Source: Gnetum montanum (lineage: Eukaryota > Streptophyta > Gnetopsida > Gnetales > Gnetaceae). Taken from it: a DNA stretch of 60,544 bases. The stretch lies in the NCBI GenBank assembly GCA_015680685.1, contig MNCI01001005.1, forward strand, positions 1 to 60,544, written 5' to 3'. Of this stretch, positions 23,114 through 34,939 are shown one piece after another; the first letter of the stretch is position 1; every line of letters begins with the position of its first letter. The position numbers and the translations under genes were made by a program. The notes beneath the pieces were generated by a model. That model saw only the letters and a list, made by a program, of their open reading frames with translations, was not told the origin of the DNA and searched no databases.

Positions 23114-23740
23114 TTTAGGACTCACTGGTACAAAACTTGGCTGTGGAGAAGGTGGTTGTGGAGCATGCACTGTTCTTGTGTCTCATTATGATCCAAAGAA
23201 ACAAAAATCAATACATCAAGTTGCCAATGCATGTTTGGCTCCATTTTACTCTATAGAGGAAATGCATGTAATTACTGTGGAGGGTGTAGGAAATCAACAA
23301 AAGCTTCATCCTATCCAAGAACTATTGGCTAAATCTCATGGATCTCAATGTGGATTCTACACACCAGGTTTTGTAATGTCCATGTATACCATATTAAGGT
23401 CTTCTAAGAGCCCACCTGAATAGGGTCAAATTGAAGATTGTCTTGCGGGAAACTTGTGCCGTTGCATAGGCTAAAGACCAATCCTTGATGCGTTAATACT
23501 GATAACAATTTGTATATTAAAAATAGTTTAGGAGTTTTAGAACATTTAACGTTCATTTTCCCTTCAACAGGAAAGTCTTGTGAATGTTGGCAGGAAGTTA
23601 AAAATATGAACGGTGAGATAGAAACTATTGAAACCCTATGCAAAACCAACGCCAAAAGAAAACTATTGTGTAGAACAAAGCAAAATAAAGAAAAGATCAA
23701 GAGGAGCAGAGCAGAAACAAGGATTTGCTATGCTTAAAAT
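23114..23740 (+). pseudogene. XDH: Xanthine dehydrogenase relic, N-terminal [2Fe-2S] domains
   Basis: From about 23125 the frame reads [20 protein letters not shown], the plant-type ferredoxin cluster, then [37 protein letters not shown] and NLCRCIG near 23455, which belong to the second [2Fe-2S] domain. The usual SQCGFCTPG has Cys changed to Tyr, and stops occur at 23420 and in the residue after CRCIG. A further piece near 23555 (FPSTGKSCECW) fits the following FPSTGKPC segment. The order of this and the preceding segment is inverted relative to the gene, so it comes from a duplicated or rearranged gene fragment. It is not functional. Confidence 0.85.
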
Positions 23741-23779
23741 CGGAAGCAAAAATGATGTTCATGTGTTGAATTGTTGTGC

Positions 23780-24390
23780 TCAATCCAAATTTGCACTACG
23801 ATGCTGTGAGGGTTTCGACAAGAAGTTTGCATGATGCCAACATTTTTCCAAATAGATTAGTAGTGCCTGTCATTCTTGATCGATGGCGTGATCCTCTCCC
23901 TGCATCGGCATCAACAGAGTTCAAGATTGGCATGGTGGCTGGAATGATGTTGTGGACGACGCTAGAGGTGAAAGACTAAGAATTTTGTAGAATGATGCTC
24001 CATGGCCAGCCATTTCTGCTAGGGTTAGGGTTTATCCATTTGCCAGCACACGACCACGCAAGGATGTGCTTGCGAGGATTTCTTTGGATTCGGTGGTGGA
24101 TCTGTCCACAGAAGCAAATTTTTCGCTACAGTGGCAGCAAGCAAGTTACAACAATAATGGAGCCTCATTCTCTGGAGAATTCCCTGTTTCTTGCTCAAGA
24201 AGTTTCCATCAAGGGTTATTAGGACATCTCAAGTCTTGTTGCAAAAATGATTAAAATCTAGAACCAACAAGAGATCTAGCCACCAAAATGTTTGCCAAGG
24301 CAAGACTATGGCAGCAAAAAAGAAAAAGAAGGAACCTGGGCTCACCAATGGCATCTTCATGCTGAACCTGGACTACGATGACCACAACAC
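23780..24390 (+). pseudogene. Unidentified coding relic
   Basis: Codon-like composition in shifting frames: VSTRSLHDANIFPNRLVVPV and ILDRWRDPLPASAS near 23810-23910, then WPAISARVRVYPFASTRPRK, DVLARISLDSVVDLSTEANF and LQWQQASYNNNGASFSGEFP at 24005-24190, then a basic KKKKKEPG segment near 24320. The CpG content and reading quality exceed those of the surroundings, so it was probably an exon of a host gene. It does not look like xanthine dehydrogenase, and I do not recognise the family. Confidence 0.4.
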
Positions 24391-24418
24391 AAAGTACATA
24401 ACGGCAAGAAATGCTATG

Positions 24419-26150
24419 TGTTGACACTATAAACTATATACTATCTACATGATTAAACTATAATTAAATTATATACTATCTACATAACGTGACACTCTCT
24501 TTGGTTGAAAATGCGAGAGTGCCACTCCACTTATGCATTTGGTTATACCTACTTACATATATATTTATATATTAACCCATCCATGTATGCATCAACTCCA
24601 TGGTTATTATATATACTACTATGATAAAATATTTTATGATTTAAAAAGGGAATTTGTGCAACAATTTTTCAAAGTCCCATGTGAATTGAACACTTGTCAA
24701 TTGAAATGGTGGTTATAACCACCACCAAGGCCACTTGTTAACTATAACCTTTTTATCTCCATGGTGACCACTTGGTGACTAAAGGGCCACTTGTCAATTA
24801 CATGGGACACTTGTCAACTGCAACCTTTTTATCTCCATGGCGACCACTTGGCAATTAAATGAGGCCACTTGGCAATTGAATGAAGACACTTGACAATTGA
24901 ATAGGACACTTGTCACCCGTAGCTTTTTTATCTCTATGGTGGTTATAACCACCCAAGATATTTTGTAACTTACCTACCTACCTTTTGAACCTTATAAAAA
25001 GGCTTCAGGGGTAAGAAGAAGGGGGTCTCACTTTGGAACACTTTTGGGAGCTCTCACTTGGAGACACACTCTTGGAAGAAAGTGTGAACGATTGCTTGTA
25101 AGATGGCTTGCTAGAGTAAAGATTTCAGCCTCTTTGTCATAGTTCTGTGAGTTATGTTTTATGTTTATTTTGTTTAAATTGTTTAGCTAATGGTTTAGAT
25201 AGTATCATCCTTGGCAAGTAATTTTGGGATTTTTAGATTGCTCTTATCGTTCTTATTGCCCAATAGGAAATTTCTGTTAAAATTTTTCAATAGAAGTGCT
25301 TGTGTTTAAAAGCCTTAAGAGCATTTTAGTACTAAATTTTGTTATTGTGCAACATATAGGAACTACTATTGAGATCGTTGTAAGAGAGCCTCTTCTTGTA
25401 GTCATGTCGTTGAATAGCTTCTTTTTATCTTTAAAGTGAATCTCTGTGGTATTTCAATCAGAAATTGTCAAGTCTTTTGAAGGTTCTATTGAATGCAATT
25501 GTTGACATTTATTATCTAACCAAAATGGAGTCTCATACGTGATAGTTTACGCAACAATTTTTTGGGTAATGTAGTGGGATTGTCTTGAAGAAATTGCTTA
25601 TTTGAGCCTTGGAAGTTTGAACAATTTGTGGATATTGAATTTGGGATAGCTTTATTGCAAAGTGTTTACTCATATCATTTTACCTTGTTTAAATACTTGA
25701 GGTCTACACAAATCTACTTTCTTTTCTGTCTATTTCCATCGAATCTTGCTCTATTTCTAGTTTTCTTGTGGAACTATCTCTTTCTCTGGGGAAAATTAGA
25801 AGTAGATTCCCAGAGTTGTGCTCAAATTTTTTTGCAAAATTTTATTTTTTACAAGTAGGTATTATAAGGATTGCATAGACTAGGCAATTGAACAAAATAG
25901 GAACTCTCAACAACTCACAGTACTTGGCAAAGTTGGCTGAATCTCTTTAAGATAAGTCATCTATAGTTTACACATAATGCAATCATTTCATTTTTTACAA
26001 TCGCATGCCGCAATAGCACATGCACATACTCGCATTAACTACTGAGTTTATTTGAAGGTATCTGGGCCTTGGTGTTGCCAGAGACCAGCAGGCACTTAAA
26101 TCCTGTTCGAGGACACTTGTTGCTGGTCACGTTCCAAACGGTCGCCAACA
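24419..26150 (+). repeat. Possible solo LTR
   Basis: Starts TGTTGACACTATAAAC and ends GTCGCCAACA, giving inverted ends TGTTG...CAACA. It contains a promoter-like stretch with a strong TATA box (CTTATAAAAAGG near 24992) preceded by degenerate repeats of CCACTTGTCAATT, (24670-24950). No coding frame is present. It interrupts the 3' internal sequence of element D. Flanking pentamers (CTATG and CTAAT) are not identical, so the ends are provisional. Confidence 0.4.
24992..25000 (+). promoter_or_regulatory. TATA box of the possible solo LTR
   Basis: TTATAAAAA after a run of CCACTTG(T/G)CAATT repeats and before a purine-rich start region. The layout is that of an LTR U3/R border. Confidence 0.45.
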
Positions 26151-27075
26151 CTAATACATTTTTAAAATTTTGTAAGCAATTTGTTCCTCCTTTTTTTCGC
26201 TCAAGGATGAGTTTTCATTTAGCCATGGGGGTATGATGAGTTGTGGTCATTAGACCATGTTGATGCATGCTTGTTAAAATGATCCCATTGATACATACCT
26301 ATTGACACATGCTTTGATGTGTCAACATAGTATCTAGTATTTTCTATAAATGTGTGCACACCCACCACATTAATTCCATTTGTTCATTAGCTACTAGCAA
26401 AATTCTTACAATTTTATCTTTCCAAAGTTACAATATTTTCTAAGTTCCTGTAGTAGTGGTTCAGAAGTATATGAATATTTATTCAAGCATTAATGTACAT
26501 GAGCACCTTAGTGTGAACAGTAATAAAAATGAGATTTCTTGATAAACCTTGAAGAACATGGACTTAGCTTAATATTTACCTCATGCATTTAATATTCATG
26601 AAATTTACTTTAATGCACTTAAGTAAGTAATTCATAATGATAAATTAATGCATATAATTACAACCACTTCGAGCATACTTTAATGATTGGTAATCCCAAA
26701 AGCACTTAACACTTGGTAACGTAGTAGTGTTGCAACATGTTCAAGATGTGTAAAGAAAGTGGGAATAGATGCTTATGTTAGGATTAGTTAAGAATTAGTT
26801 AGTTGTTAGATTGATTAAACATTTAATTACTTTATTCTTGCACTTCGGAAAAATAAATGAAAAACATAAAATGATAAAAATCATGTGCCTCAGCTACACT
26901 TACTAATACCTTTGCACTTCACAAGTGAAACTATGAAGATAATGACCACATCTTTTAGATTCACTACCTAGATCAAGTGTACTTAAAGAGCTAAAGTCTA
27001 CAGAATTTGACTAGATCACTTAATGAATGCTAGTGATTCGTATGGTTGGGCATAATGACTACTCGTCGCTCATCA
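26151..27075 (+). mobile_element. LTR element D: end of internal region, PPT and 3' LTR
   Basis: The 83 bases before the LTR match the 3' internal end of C (TTTTGTAAG, CTCAAGGATGAGTTTTCAT). The PPT TTAGCCATGGGGGTA leads into an LTR at 26234-27075 that starts TGATGAGTTGTGG and ends CGTCGCTCATCA. The TATA box variant TATAAATG is at 26345-26352. The U3 lacks the GATATC array and instead repeats TTGATACAT-like and TGACACAT-like motifs. The rest of the element is missing. Confidence 0.75.
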
Positions 27076-28669
27076 ACTCTTATTTTTGTTAGATTGCTTT
27101 CTTGAAATTTTCTAACTTAAAGCTTCAAGATCTATTAAAATTTTTATTTTTTGATGACCATGAGTCAACCACAACTTCAACATGAGTTATGGTTTATAAT
27201 ACTACAAGTTGTGGTATTACAACATGAGCTATAAGTTGGTTGACAACAAAGATTAAGAATTTCTAAGGATGCCATGACTTCATCACGAATCATGATAAAT
27301 TTACCTTATATGAATGTTTATCATGAATGGACAATTAGTCATGATCATTACTCCATAAGATTATCATGAGTCATGATGAAATTTTATTAAGTGATTTTGA
27401 ATCATGAGATAATCAAGAGTTATGGTTGATACCATGACATGATCACAAGTTGTGATTAACATGAAAAATTAATCATGAGTCATGGTATTTAACCATAAGT
27501 TGGTCAAAGTTATGATTTGAAGAGAAATGATCTCAATAATATCATGAGTCATGGTGGAATTATAGTTTTGAAGTTTGCAATACCTTGACTTGATGACAAA
27601 TCATGGTTAAACTATTTTTTGAGAATTTATTAATATTAGATAATCAATATACAATGAATTTAATATTTTTAGGTTCTCCATAAAATGTTCTATCATCTGA
27701 AATAAATATCTAGAAATTTCTTCCTTTGAAGAAATGGTAAATTGAATTGAATTTATAGATAACCTTTTAACTTCTAAACTAGATGATTTTAATGTTGAAA
27801 ACATCAAGTAAAATAGGTACTAAAGCATCATAAGGAAAATGCTAAGTCAAATGTAGAATGAGTTGGATCTAAATGGTAGATAGGAGAGATAATTAGTAGA
27901 GAGGTTTATATGAGTTGATAAGATAGTATTGAAAATTGACTTTGTAGTAATGAAAATTGATAATGATAAGAGAATTTGTACTCCCTTAGGTTTCCATCCA
28001 ATCTTATTTAACTTCTTAGAAATAGTACTAGATTCAAGGGTTTCTACTCTCCTTTGCATAAAAATGATAATTTCAAGTAAAAATCTTGAAACTAAACCAT
28101 AGAAATCAAAGGAAATTTTAAGAAGATGTTCAATGATCTTATATTAGATCAAATTATATTCAATACAAGTATGAGCATGTAAAAGATATAGAGATTAGGG
28201 TACAATCATACAATAGAATGTTTCTATTTGACTCTCTTTCTTACAATTTTAAAATTTTCTAAGATGCTTACTTTGATCTTTCTTATTAATGCTGAAATAA
28301 TAGTCCTTATTCAATGATCCGTCTCCACTTGAACAACAACAGATAAATGATCTATGATGTTCATGAAGAAATGTTCCATCCTTGAATATAAATGGTAAAG
28401 CTCAAATCTTAATGCTTTTTTTGTATCATAAATTTTGAGGGATGCTTTTTCCTTCTTCTTTTTTTTGTTATTATTCCCCTAACACATCATCCTAATCTAG
28501 GATCAGTTGCCCTATATACCTATTTAGTCAACCTATGCTTGGGTTGATTAATCTTACATCGAAATCTAAAAAATATATATAAACTCTCAGTTTGGTCTTC
28601 TTATTTGATCTTATTTTTTAGAAATGCACATTTGACAATAATAACTCATATTAAATAGGTTAACCTATG
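27076..28669. other. AT-rich interval with repeated CATGAGTCATG
   Basis: No gene seen. From 27160 to 27560 the sequence repeats degenerate CATGAGTCATGGT and ATCATGA words. Short open frames on the minus strand at 27607-27807 and 27847-28059 have no recognisable features. The target site of element E is at its right edge. Confidence 0.45.
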
Positions 28670-28674
28670 GAAAG
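28670..28674. repeat. Target site duplication, left (GAAAG)
   Basis: GAAAG directly before the TGATGAG end of element E, repeated exactly at 35870-35874. Five bases is the standard duplication made by Ty3/gypsy integrase. Confidence 0.9.
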
Positions 28675-29486
28675 TGATGAGTGGCAAGGTACTCCTACAC
28701 TCAACCATACGAATACAAGCCTAACTTGCATGATCCAGTCGAACTCTGCAGACTAAGTGCCTACACGCCTCATGGAACACTTAAGGTTAATTATTCGTTG
28801 TCTTCCCAAACTTACTTGTATTTTTCATGGTGTATGGTTAAGTAAGTCTGAGGTATATGATTTTTATAGCTTTTTGATTTTATCTCCTATGCTATTTAGG
28901 TCAAGGGTAAAGAGACTAATTAACTAACTATAACTAACTAACTAAGGCTTAATTAACCTAGCATCAGCATCTGTTCCCACTTACTATTTACACCCTGAAC
29001 CAATGCAACCTTGGTTACCAAACACTAATCATTGCTAGGATCACCAAGCGTAATGCATGTGCTTGAAGTGGTCATACTAAGGCACTTAACTAGGAGAGAA
29101 GGGCTGAGAAATATTTAATAACTAATAAAGCATTTAAATGAAAAATAATAAATAATAGTAAATAAAGTCCTAATTAGCCTATTCCATGCACTGCAAGGTT
29201 TATCCAAGAAGATCTTCTTTATTTCCATACACAAATATGTGTTTAGGTACAATATCTACTTGAATAAATATTTGTTCACTTTGGAGTTCCTACTACGGGC
29301 ACATGGAAATTAATCTATCTCTGGAGAGGTCAAACTGCCAGAGCTTTGCTATGGTCTAAGTCTAGGATGAGAAACAAGGGAGTGCCACCTCTTATTTATA
29401 GACTTGACGACACACTGAAATATCACGGGGGATGACATGATATCACATATGCAATATTGTGGCCCATGCGATATCGCATCCCATCA
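28675..29486 (-). repeat. 3' LTR of element E
   Basis: Starts TGATGAGTGGCAAGG and ends CATCCCATCA; 812 bases. Minus-strand TATA box at 29400-29393, with four GATATC-type motifs beyond it. It differs from the 5' LTR by scattered substitutions and small indels, so the insertion is not recent. Confidence 0.9.
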
Positions 29487-29500
29487 TACCCCCATGATTG
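29487..29500 (-). promoter_or_regulatory. Polypurine tract of element E
   Basis: TACCCCCATGATTG on the plus strand, read on the minus strand as CAATCATGGGGGTA directly before the LTR start TGATGGGATG. Confidence 0.8.
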
Positions 29501-29624
29501 AATGAAAACTCAACCTTGAGTTCCTTACAATAATATTGGGAAGGTATGGGATTATTGACTCAAATGGAACTAATGGGATGACATGTGAACGAATCATCAT
29601 TATAGAACAAGACAAAACTAGTAT

Positions 29625-29855
29625 TCATGACAACAAGAGTGAACACCTTATTACATTGACATCAAGCCTTATTTGGCAGCTGAGAGAGAGAGAGAAAGAA
29701 GTGTTGCTTCTGCCAACGCCAAGATTGCACCTTTTGTTGTCCATCCATAAGCGCACCATTGATCTTACTCCTTGCATAGCTACTTCAACAGTAATCCATT
29801 CCAAGTGTTCCCTCCAAATCCAATTCATTGTTTCATGATTGCCATCTGCACACAC
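29625..29855 (-). CDS. Hypothetical ORF near the 3' end of element E
   Basis: Seventy-six codons, homologous to 21710-22006 of C (shared blocks NWIWREHLEW and NKRCNLGVG against EWIWREHLEW and NERCNLGFG). Function unknown, and it may be fortuitous. Confidence 0.3.
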   Translation of the reverse strand: MCADGNHETMNWIWREHLEWITVEVAMQGVRSMVRLWMDNKRCNLGVGRSNTSFSLSLSCQIRLDVNVIRCSLLLS

Positions 29856-30065
29856 AACACAGTCTTTATATTAGCATGGGTAAATGAATTTCAATGCAGT
29901 TGATACCTTGCTTTGGTGAAAGTCCATTGGCTGTTCCCTCTAGATCGAATTCATTGTTTCATGATTGCCATCTGCACATACAACACAATCTTTATATTAG
30001 CAAGGGTAAATGAATTTCAATGCAGGTGATACCTTGCTTTGGTGAAAGTCCATTGGCTGAGTTGT
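29814..30065 (-). repeat. 126-base tandem duplication within element E
   Basis: Two copies with period 126. For example, AATTCATTGTTTCATGATTG occurs at 29822 and at 29948. C has a single copy at the corresponding place (about 21690-21830), so the duplication arose in the lineage of E. Confidence 0.8.
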
Positions 30066-30460
30066 GGTATGGTTGATTGTGGATCTAGAGATATAATATT
30101 GGTGACTACTAAAGGTGTAGGGGTTAGGAGAAAATCAAAAAAATTGGGCCCCATACCCCCATGACTACTTGTGAACCTCTGGTAGTGAGAGAATGGAAAA
30201 AGAAAAGTAATAAGAAAGATGGATAAAAAGAGACAACGGTAATGTCGATAAAGTGGATGTCAAGATGGAAATGAACAAAATAAAATAGATTGCAAAAATG
30301 TTAGGGGGAAGAAGTTAACTGGTGCACCAAATAGGAATGTCAGTGGGTCCTCCCCAAAGCAGGCTCATGCCCTTAATACCTTGACAAACCCATAGTCAAA
30401 GAGTCCGTAGGCTCTCGGAATGTCATTTGGAACAAGAGTTAAAGTTTGTACCACAAGAAT

Positions 30461-30712
30461 TTACCAAAAAGAAAACAATGTGTCAACTAAAATATACACT
30501 AATGATACAACCAGCAATGAGGTGATCAATGGAGAGAAGGGTGGAGAGGAGAGAATGGAATGAAATCCCAAGAACAAGGTCGTGTACAGTCCCTTGTATG
30601 CATCATGATTAACATGACTTAGCAAATCCCATTCCAAGTTCGGCCTCAAACAAACCACATCCAATGACTTTGCATTAATGCATTTGGTGAATCCATCCTC
30701 TTGAAGTAACAA
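30461..30712 (-). CDS. Small conserved ORF with hydrophobic C-terminus (element E copy)
   Basis: Eighty-three codons without internal stop. Shared with 21049-21300 of C, same length and same stop position. An N-terminal polar part (KCINAKSLDVVCLRPNLEWD) is followed by KGLYTTLFLGFHSIL and a hydrophobic tail ending LVYILVDTLFSFW. A remote counterpart can be guessed in B around 14660-14820. It is a candidate accessory membrane protein of the element; no known family is recognised. Confidence 0.45.
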   Translation of the reverse strand: MLLQEDGFTKCINAKSLDVVCLRPNLEWDLLSHVNHDAYKGLYTTLFLGFHSILSSPPFSPLITSLLVVSLVYILVDTLFSFW

Positions 30713-31439
30713 GAATGCATATCCTAAAGAGCCACCACCATTCCAACGAAACGAAGGAAGAGAGAATGGGAAGCAAGAAGGGCCTTAGTTAGAGGGAACA
30801 TTTTTATTTTGAGTTCCATAACCAGTGGTTGTAGCCCAAGGGATTATTTGGTCTAAGAGGTGTGCTTTGAATTCTCACATCTTCTTCTTTTTCTGTTGCC
30901 TTTTTTCATTTTATGTGTTTATGCGTGAGAACCACACCATGCAAAGACTTTGTTATTTTTATTTTCTCAACTTCCTGATAATTGAGTAACGTCAGAACAA
31001 CAAGAAAACTCAAGAAGAAAACATCCAAGCACCCAAGAAAATGGCCAACAAAAATGCATCAAGTTCCCTTGAAGTCACACCCTTTTCAATCCTTGAGTCC
31101 TTACCTAGTTTGAGAAATGCCCAGTCACTGATTCATTATAGTTCTTATTATGAAAGGGATGGTACATTTCCAAGCTAAGAGAGACCATAGAAACTGGTGG
31201 ATGAACGGATGAAGTGGACTCATTGCTTGCTATATCAAAAAAAACATACCTAGTATCAACATCATGACTTAAAGGTAAAAACCAAAAATTAGCAATCAAT
31301 ATGAAAATAGTTCATACCATCATGAAGAACACTTATTGGTGACAAAATTACAAGGTGGATCACACATGCACACACAAAAAAAAATGAAAAGTATAACGAT
31401 TTTGTAAAACAAAAACAAGAAAAGTTAAAGAAATTTGTA

Positions 31440-31567
31440 AAATAAAAACGTCTAAGACAAAAATGTGTTAAAAAAACTTGTAAAACAAAAACGTGTGAAA
31501 CAAAAATGTGTAAAACAAAAATGTGTAAAACAAAAACGTGTAAAAAAAAATGTGTAAAACAAAAATT
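31440..31567 (-). repeat. GTGTAAAACAAAAAT minisatellite in element E
   Basis: About eight degenerate copies of a ~15-base unit (GTGTAAAACAAAAAT on plus). Related arrays at the same relative place in C (20315-20400, opposite strand) and B (15540-15640) show the array is ancestral to the family. Confidence 0.75.
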
Positions 31568-31596
31568 GAAAAGGAACTGAGGGCCCCAAATGATTA

Positions 31597-32818
31597 TCAT
31601 AGGTGGCCATCTTCCCCATGACTGAATGGAAAGGGAGAAATCCAAAATAATGAACATCTATTTGAATTTCTTAGAAGTGCCCAACTTCTCCCTATTGATG
31701 TTCTCAGATTAAGGGGTGGAAGTCGGCGACGCTCATATTCCAACATATCTATGCCTTCATTGTGGACATGAGTTGTTCCCCCAGTTCGTTCCATGCATAT
31801 TGCGTTGCTCTTTTGACTAGTTGTCAACCACAGGGTGTCCACTACTAGTGTGATTGCTACATAAAGGCACCTTTGTATCTGTGTTTCTAGGGCACAACTG
31901 TTGCATGGAAGAGATGTAGAGCATTTCTCCATGTCATCACTCAATGAATCACTGTATGTGATGCATGGAACTTTCTTCTTCTCAATATTTCCATAAATAT
32001 TTACCTTAGATATCTCCAAGGAAAGATCGCGGATCCCTAGGCATGCATCTATTGTGCTTAGCCATGCCATTTACATTATAATTGGAAAGTTTCCTTTGTC
32101 ATTGTTAACTTCTATCACTAGGAAATCAGCTAGGTATGACCAACCACACAGTGGTAACTATGTCCTCCACCAATCCCAAGGGATTAGTGATGGACTGGTC
32201 AACTGACTCTAATTGAATGTTGCTCTTTTTGAGTTAGGGTAGGTTCTAGGCTTGATACATTTCTCATGAGATTAGGTTGACTTCAGAACTTGAGTCAAGA
32301 AGAGCCTTATGTGGTTCATTCCCAGTGACTTGGAGGTAGATTAAGGAATTTCCAGGGTTAGATAGTTTCCTAGGAAGGTGGCCTACCTTGATATAGTCAA
32401 TTACAATATGTGTTAACATAACCGTATGCGTTAAGCTCTGTTGTTGGACTGAAGGGATCTCTGAAGCCTTATGTGTTGGAAGAGCGTACCTGGACTCAAC
32501 CACTTGTGGTTGTGAGAGCTTTTCTGGGCTTTTGGTTCTGAAAAAAGGTCTTCTCTTTTTACGATTGTCAGAACCAATAGTGGGTTGAATGTTTACTGAT
32601 CTTGTAGCATTACGTTGCTGCAGTTGAGTGAGGAGTTCTCCTTGCATTGTTGGAGCAGGTGGTATGGGAACTATCGGTGGAAGAGAAGCAGATGGATTTG
32701 GAGGATGGTAAGGGTGTGGAGTGTCTCCCAGAGGAGAAGGAGTCCTTATAAAGTACTTCCAAACTTGGTAGTGACGTTGGGGAGTTGTGTGACCCATGGA
32801 GTCACTTGGAGAAATCAA
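31597..32818 (-). pseudogene. Protease region of element E (broken)
   Basis: The minus-strand frame 32818-32264 has a Pro/Ser-rich part and then HTVMLTHIVIDYIKVGHLPR, with the active-site block KALLDSSSEVNLIS near 32280, where it stops. It continues after frameshifts as MAWLSTIDACLGIRDLSLEI at 32070. Compared with C the catalytic Asp is kept, but the following residues are not a retropepsin D-S/T-G. The polyprotein ends FSHGEDGHL followed by a stop at 31597, coded by the second PPT-like motif. It is homologous along its whole length to 19008-20270 of C. Confidence 0.75.
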
Positions 32819-33059
32819 CTACTACATGTAGTATCCATATGGATCTGGCTGCCAGTAAGGGTACTATTGTCTTGGCAGTGGCATCCTTCATGACTGTGGG
32901 TGTTGCCACTACTGGTGTTGCCCGATGGGTTGTGGTGGAGTTCCACTTGGATAGTATGTCAATGGTTGGTGGAACTTTCTTGGGTTACCTTGGGGATAAG
33001 GTAACCTTCGGGGTGTCTACCATTTGTTAAGTCTCATGTTGAGTGCATACACCCCAGAC

Positions 33060-34939
33060 TGTTAGAGATGTGAGATGATTGGACAACATCCCTTAGGATG
33101 GTCATAGTAGTAGATCTCACATCCACCATCATCAACTGTGTTCGAATCCAGAACCTCATCAAAGATAGTAATTTTCCCTTTACCCTTGTGATGTGCAGGG
33201 CCTAAATCTCTCTGCTTTTTCTTGTCTTTGTCACTACTTCATTCCTTCTTAGATTCCTCTATAATTTTCAAGACAATTTCTATTTTGCTATCTAAGGAGC
33301 TCCATACTTCATCTACCTTAGCCGCTACTTCCGTTGTTAGCTTCTAAAGTGGCAAGATTTTTCTATTCACCAACTGTTCGAGTGGTGACTCATCCTCTTC
33401 ATCGCAAAATTTCACTCCCCTCTTCCGGAGGGAAGGAACATGGCTATATTCTTTCGTGCTCTCTCTTTTTTGTAGTTCACCTTCTTCTTTGGCTACTTTC
33501 TCTAGCAATCGATGTATCTCATGGGATCTAAGTTTTGATAGTCTCCCTTGGGCATAAGTCCCAGGGGTTCTCCTAGTTTCATACCTTAGCCCATCTACGA
33601 TGTGGCAAAGTTGGTCTCATTGTGCATAACCATGGCTCAGGCAACGATGTAGCAATGCATAATACTGGCCCATGGTAGCATTTGAGGATTCATGATTACC
33701 TTGCTTCTATCCTTGGATCTGTTTATGAAAATTAGACACTTTGGATTATGTTTGGTATTTATTGTTGAACAACTCTAACATCGTACTCCATCTCCTAATG
33801 GTTTCCGGCTCTAAGGATTGGCACCAACTTTCTGCTTCCTTTATGAGTGTCCTGGGAAACAACTTTAGTTTCTGCTAATCATTTTCTATGTTCTGCAAGG
33901 TGCAGGAATCATGGAATTCCTATAAATGATTTTGTGGATCAGCGTTATATCCCCATTCAAATCGTGGGATGTTATTCATATCTAAGTGCTTGATCCAACT
34001 ATCTTTTAGATGCCTTGTGGGTATCCTAATGGCCTCCATGATATGTAGCATGAGTTAGGTGGCAGGAAGGGGTTTTTCATGATCATTTCTTTCATGACAT
34101 CTATGATATCTACATTGTTCCCTACTTTCCCTTTGTTCATGCCCTTGTCCTTGCTCTCGACTCTCTTGTCAAGGTCTCTCATTTTGCCTACCTCTATTCT
34201 CACCGTTATGCTCTTGACGGCTACACCCAGATGTGGAAGGAGAGGGTGAGTGACATGATGAAGGGGAAGAAGAAGGAGAACCATCACCATGATAATGTTT
34301 CTTAACTTCTCTTCTACTGCTACAGCCCTAATCGTGATGACGATCAAAGTGCTCGTCCGTGTCATGTGTTGTTGTTCCCTCAGTGAACAGTTGGCGTTTA
34401 CGGTGGTCAGAACCAGGGTTGTGTATCGTGGAGCATAGGTTCTGATACCCCACCTTCTCACCATCGTTAGGAGGGGGAACATATTTTGATAGAGAACCTG
34501 TTATAAGTGGTTCATCATATCTGATTTCACTTAGGATGTGTGGGCCCTCCTTGCCCTTCAACTGTGTATGTTGGCTCTCCTGCCTTGAGTCCCTTATATG
34601 TTGTGCTACTATGGGATGATAATCCTTTGTTTCAAAGTCAACTATAACATATTCAGCATAGAGCTGTGTCATGCCTATTTGTGCAAGAGCACGGAGGAGC
34701 ATGTTGGGGACTACACGATCTAGAGGTAATACAATGTTATGTTGCAAGTCTCTCCATCGTAGCTATTCATCTTGATGGAGGATAAAGGTAAAATCTAGTA
34801 TATACTCATCGGGATGGGTATATACCACTCAGTATTGTTGAGGAGTTGGCAGATTTTTGTTATGTGTTTTAGACTACCGACTATTTCTAGTATGATCCCT
34901 AGGTGGTGTAATGCTCTTGTGAGAAGAAGAAGAAGACAT
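33060..34939 (-). pseudogene. gag of element E (broken)
   Basis: Starts MSSSSSHKSITPPRD at 34939. It contains HPDEYILDFTFILHQDE and NIVLPLDRVVPNMLLRALAQ (34790-34650), a Ser-rich linker and, near 33140-33095, a knuckle remnant CEIYYYDHPKGC whose second Cys is Tyr. There are many stops and frameshifts. It is colinear with the gag of C. Confidence 0.75.

Noticed and set aside
32615-33030. Two plus-strand open frames in element E
   Set aside because: They are complements of the proline-rich gag and protease region, whose minus-strand reading matches C.
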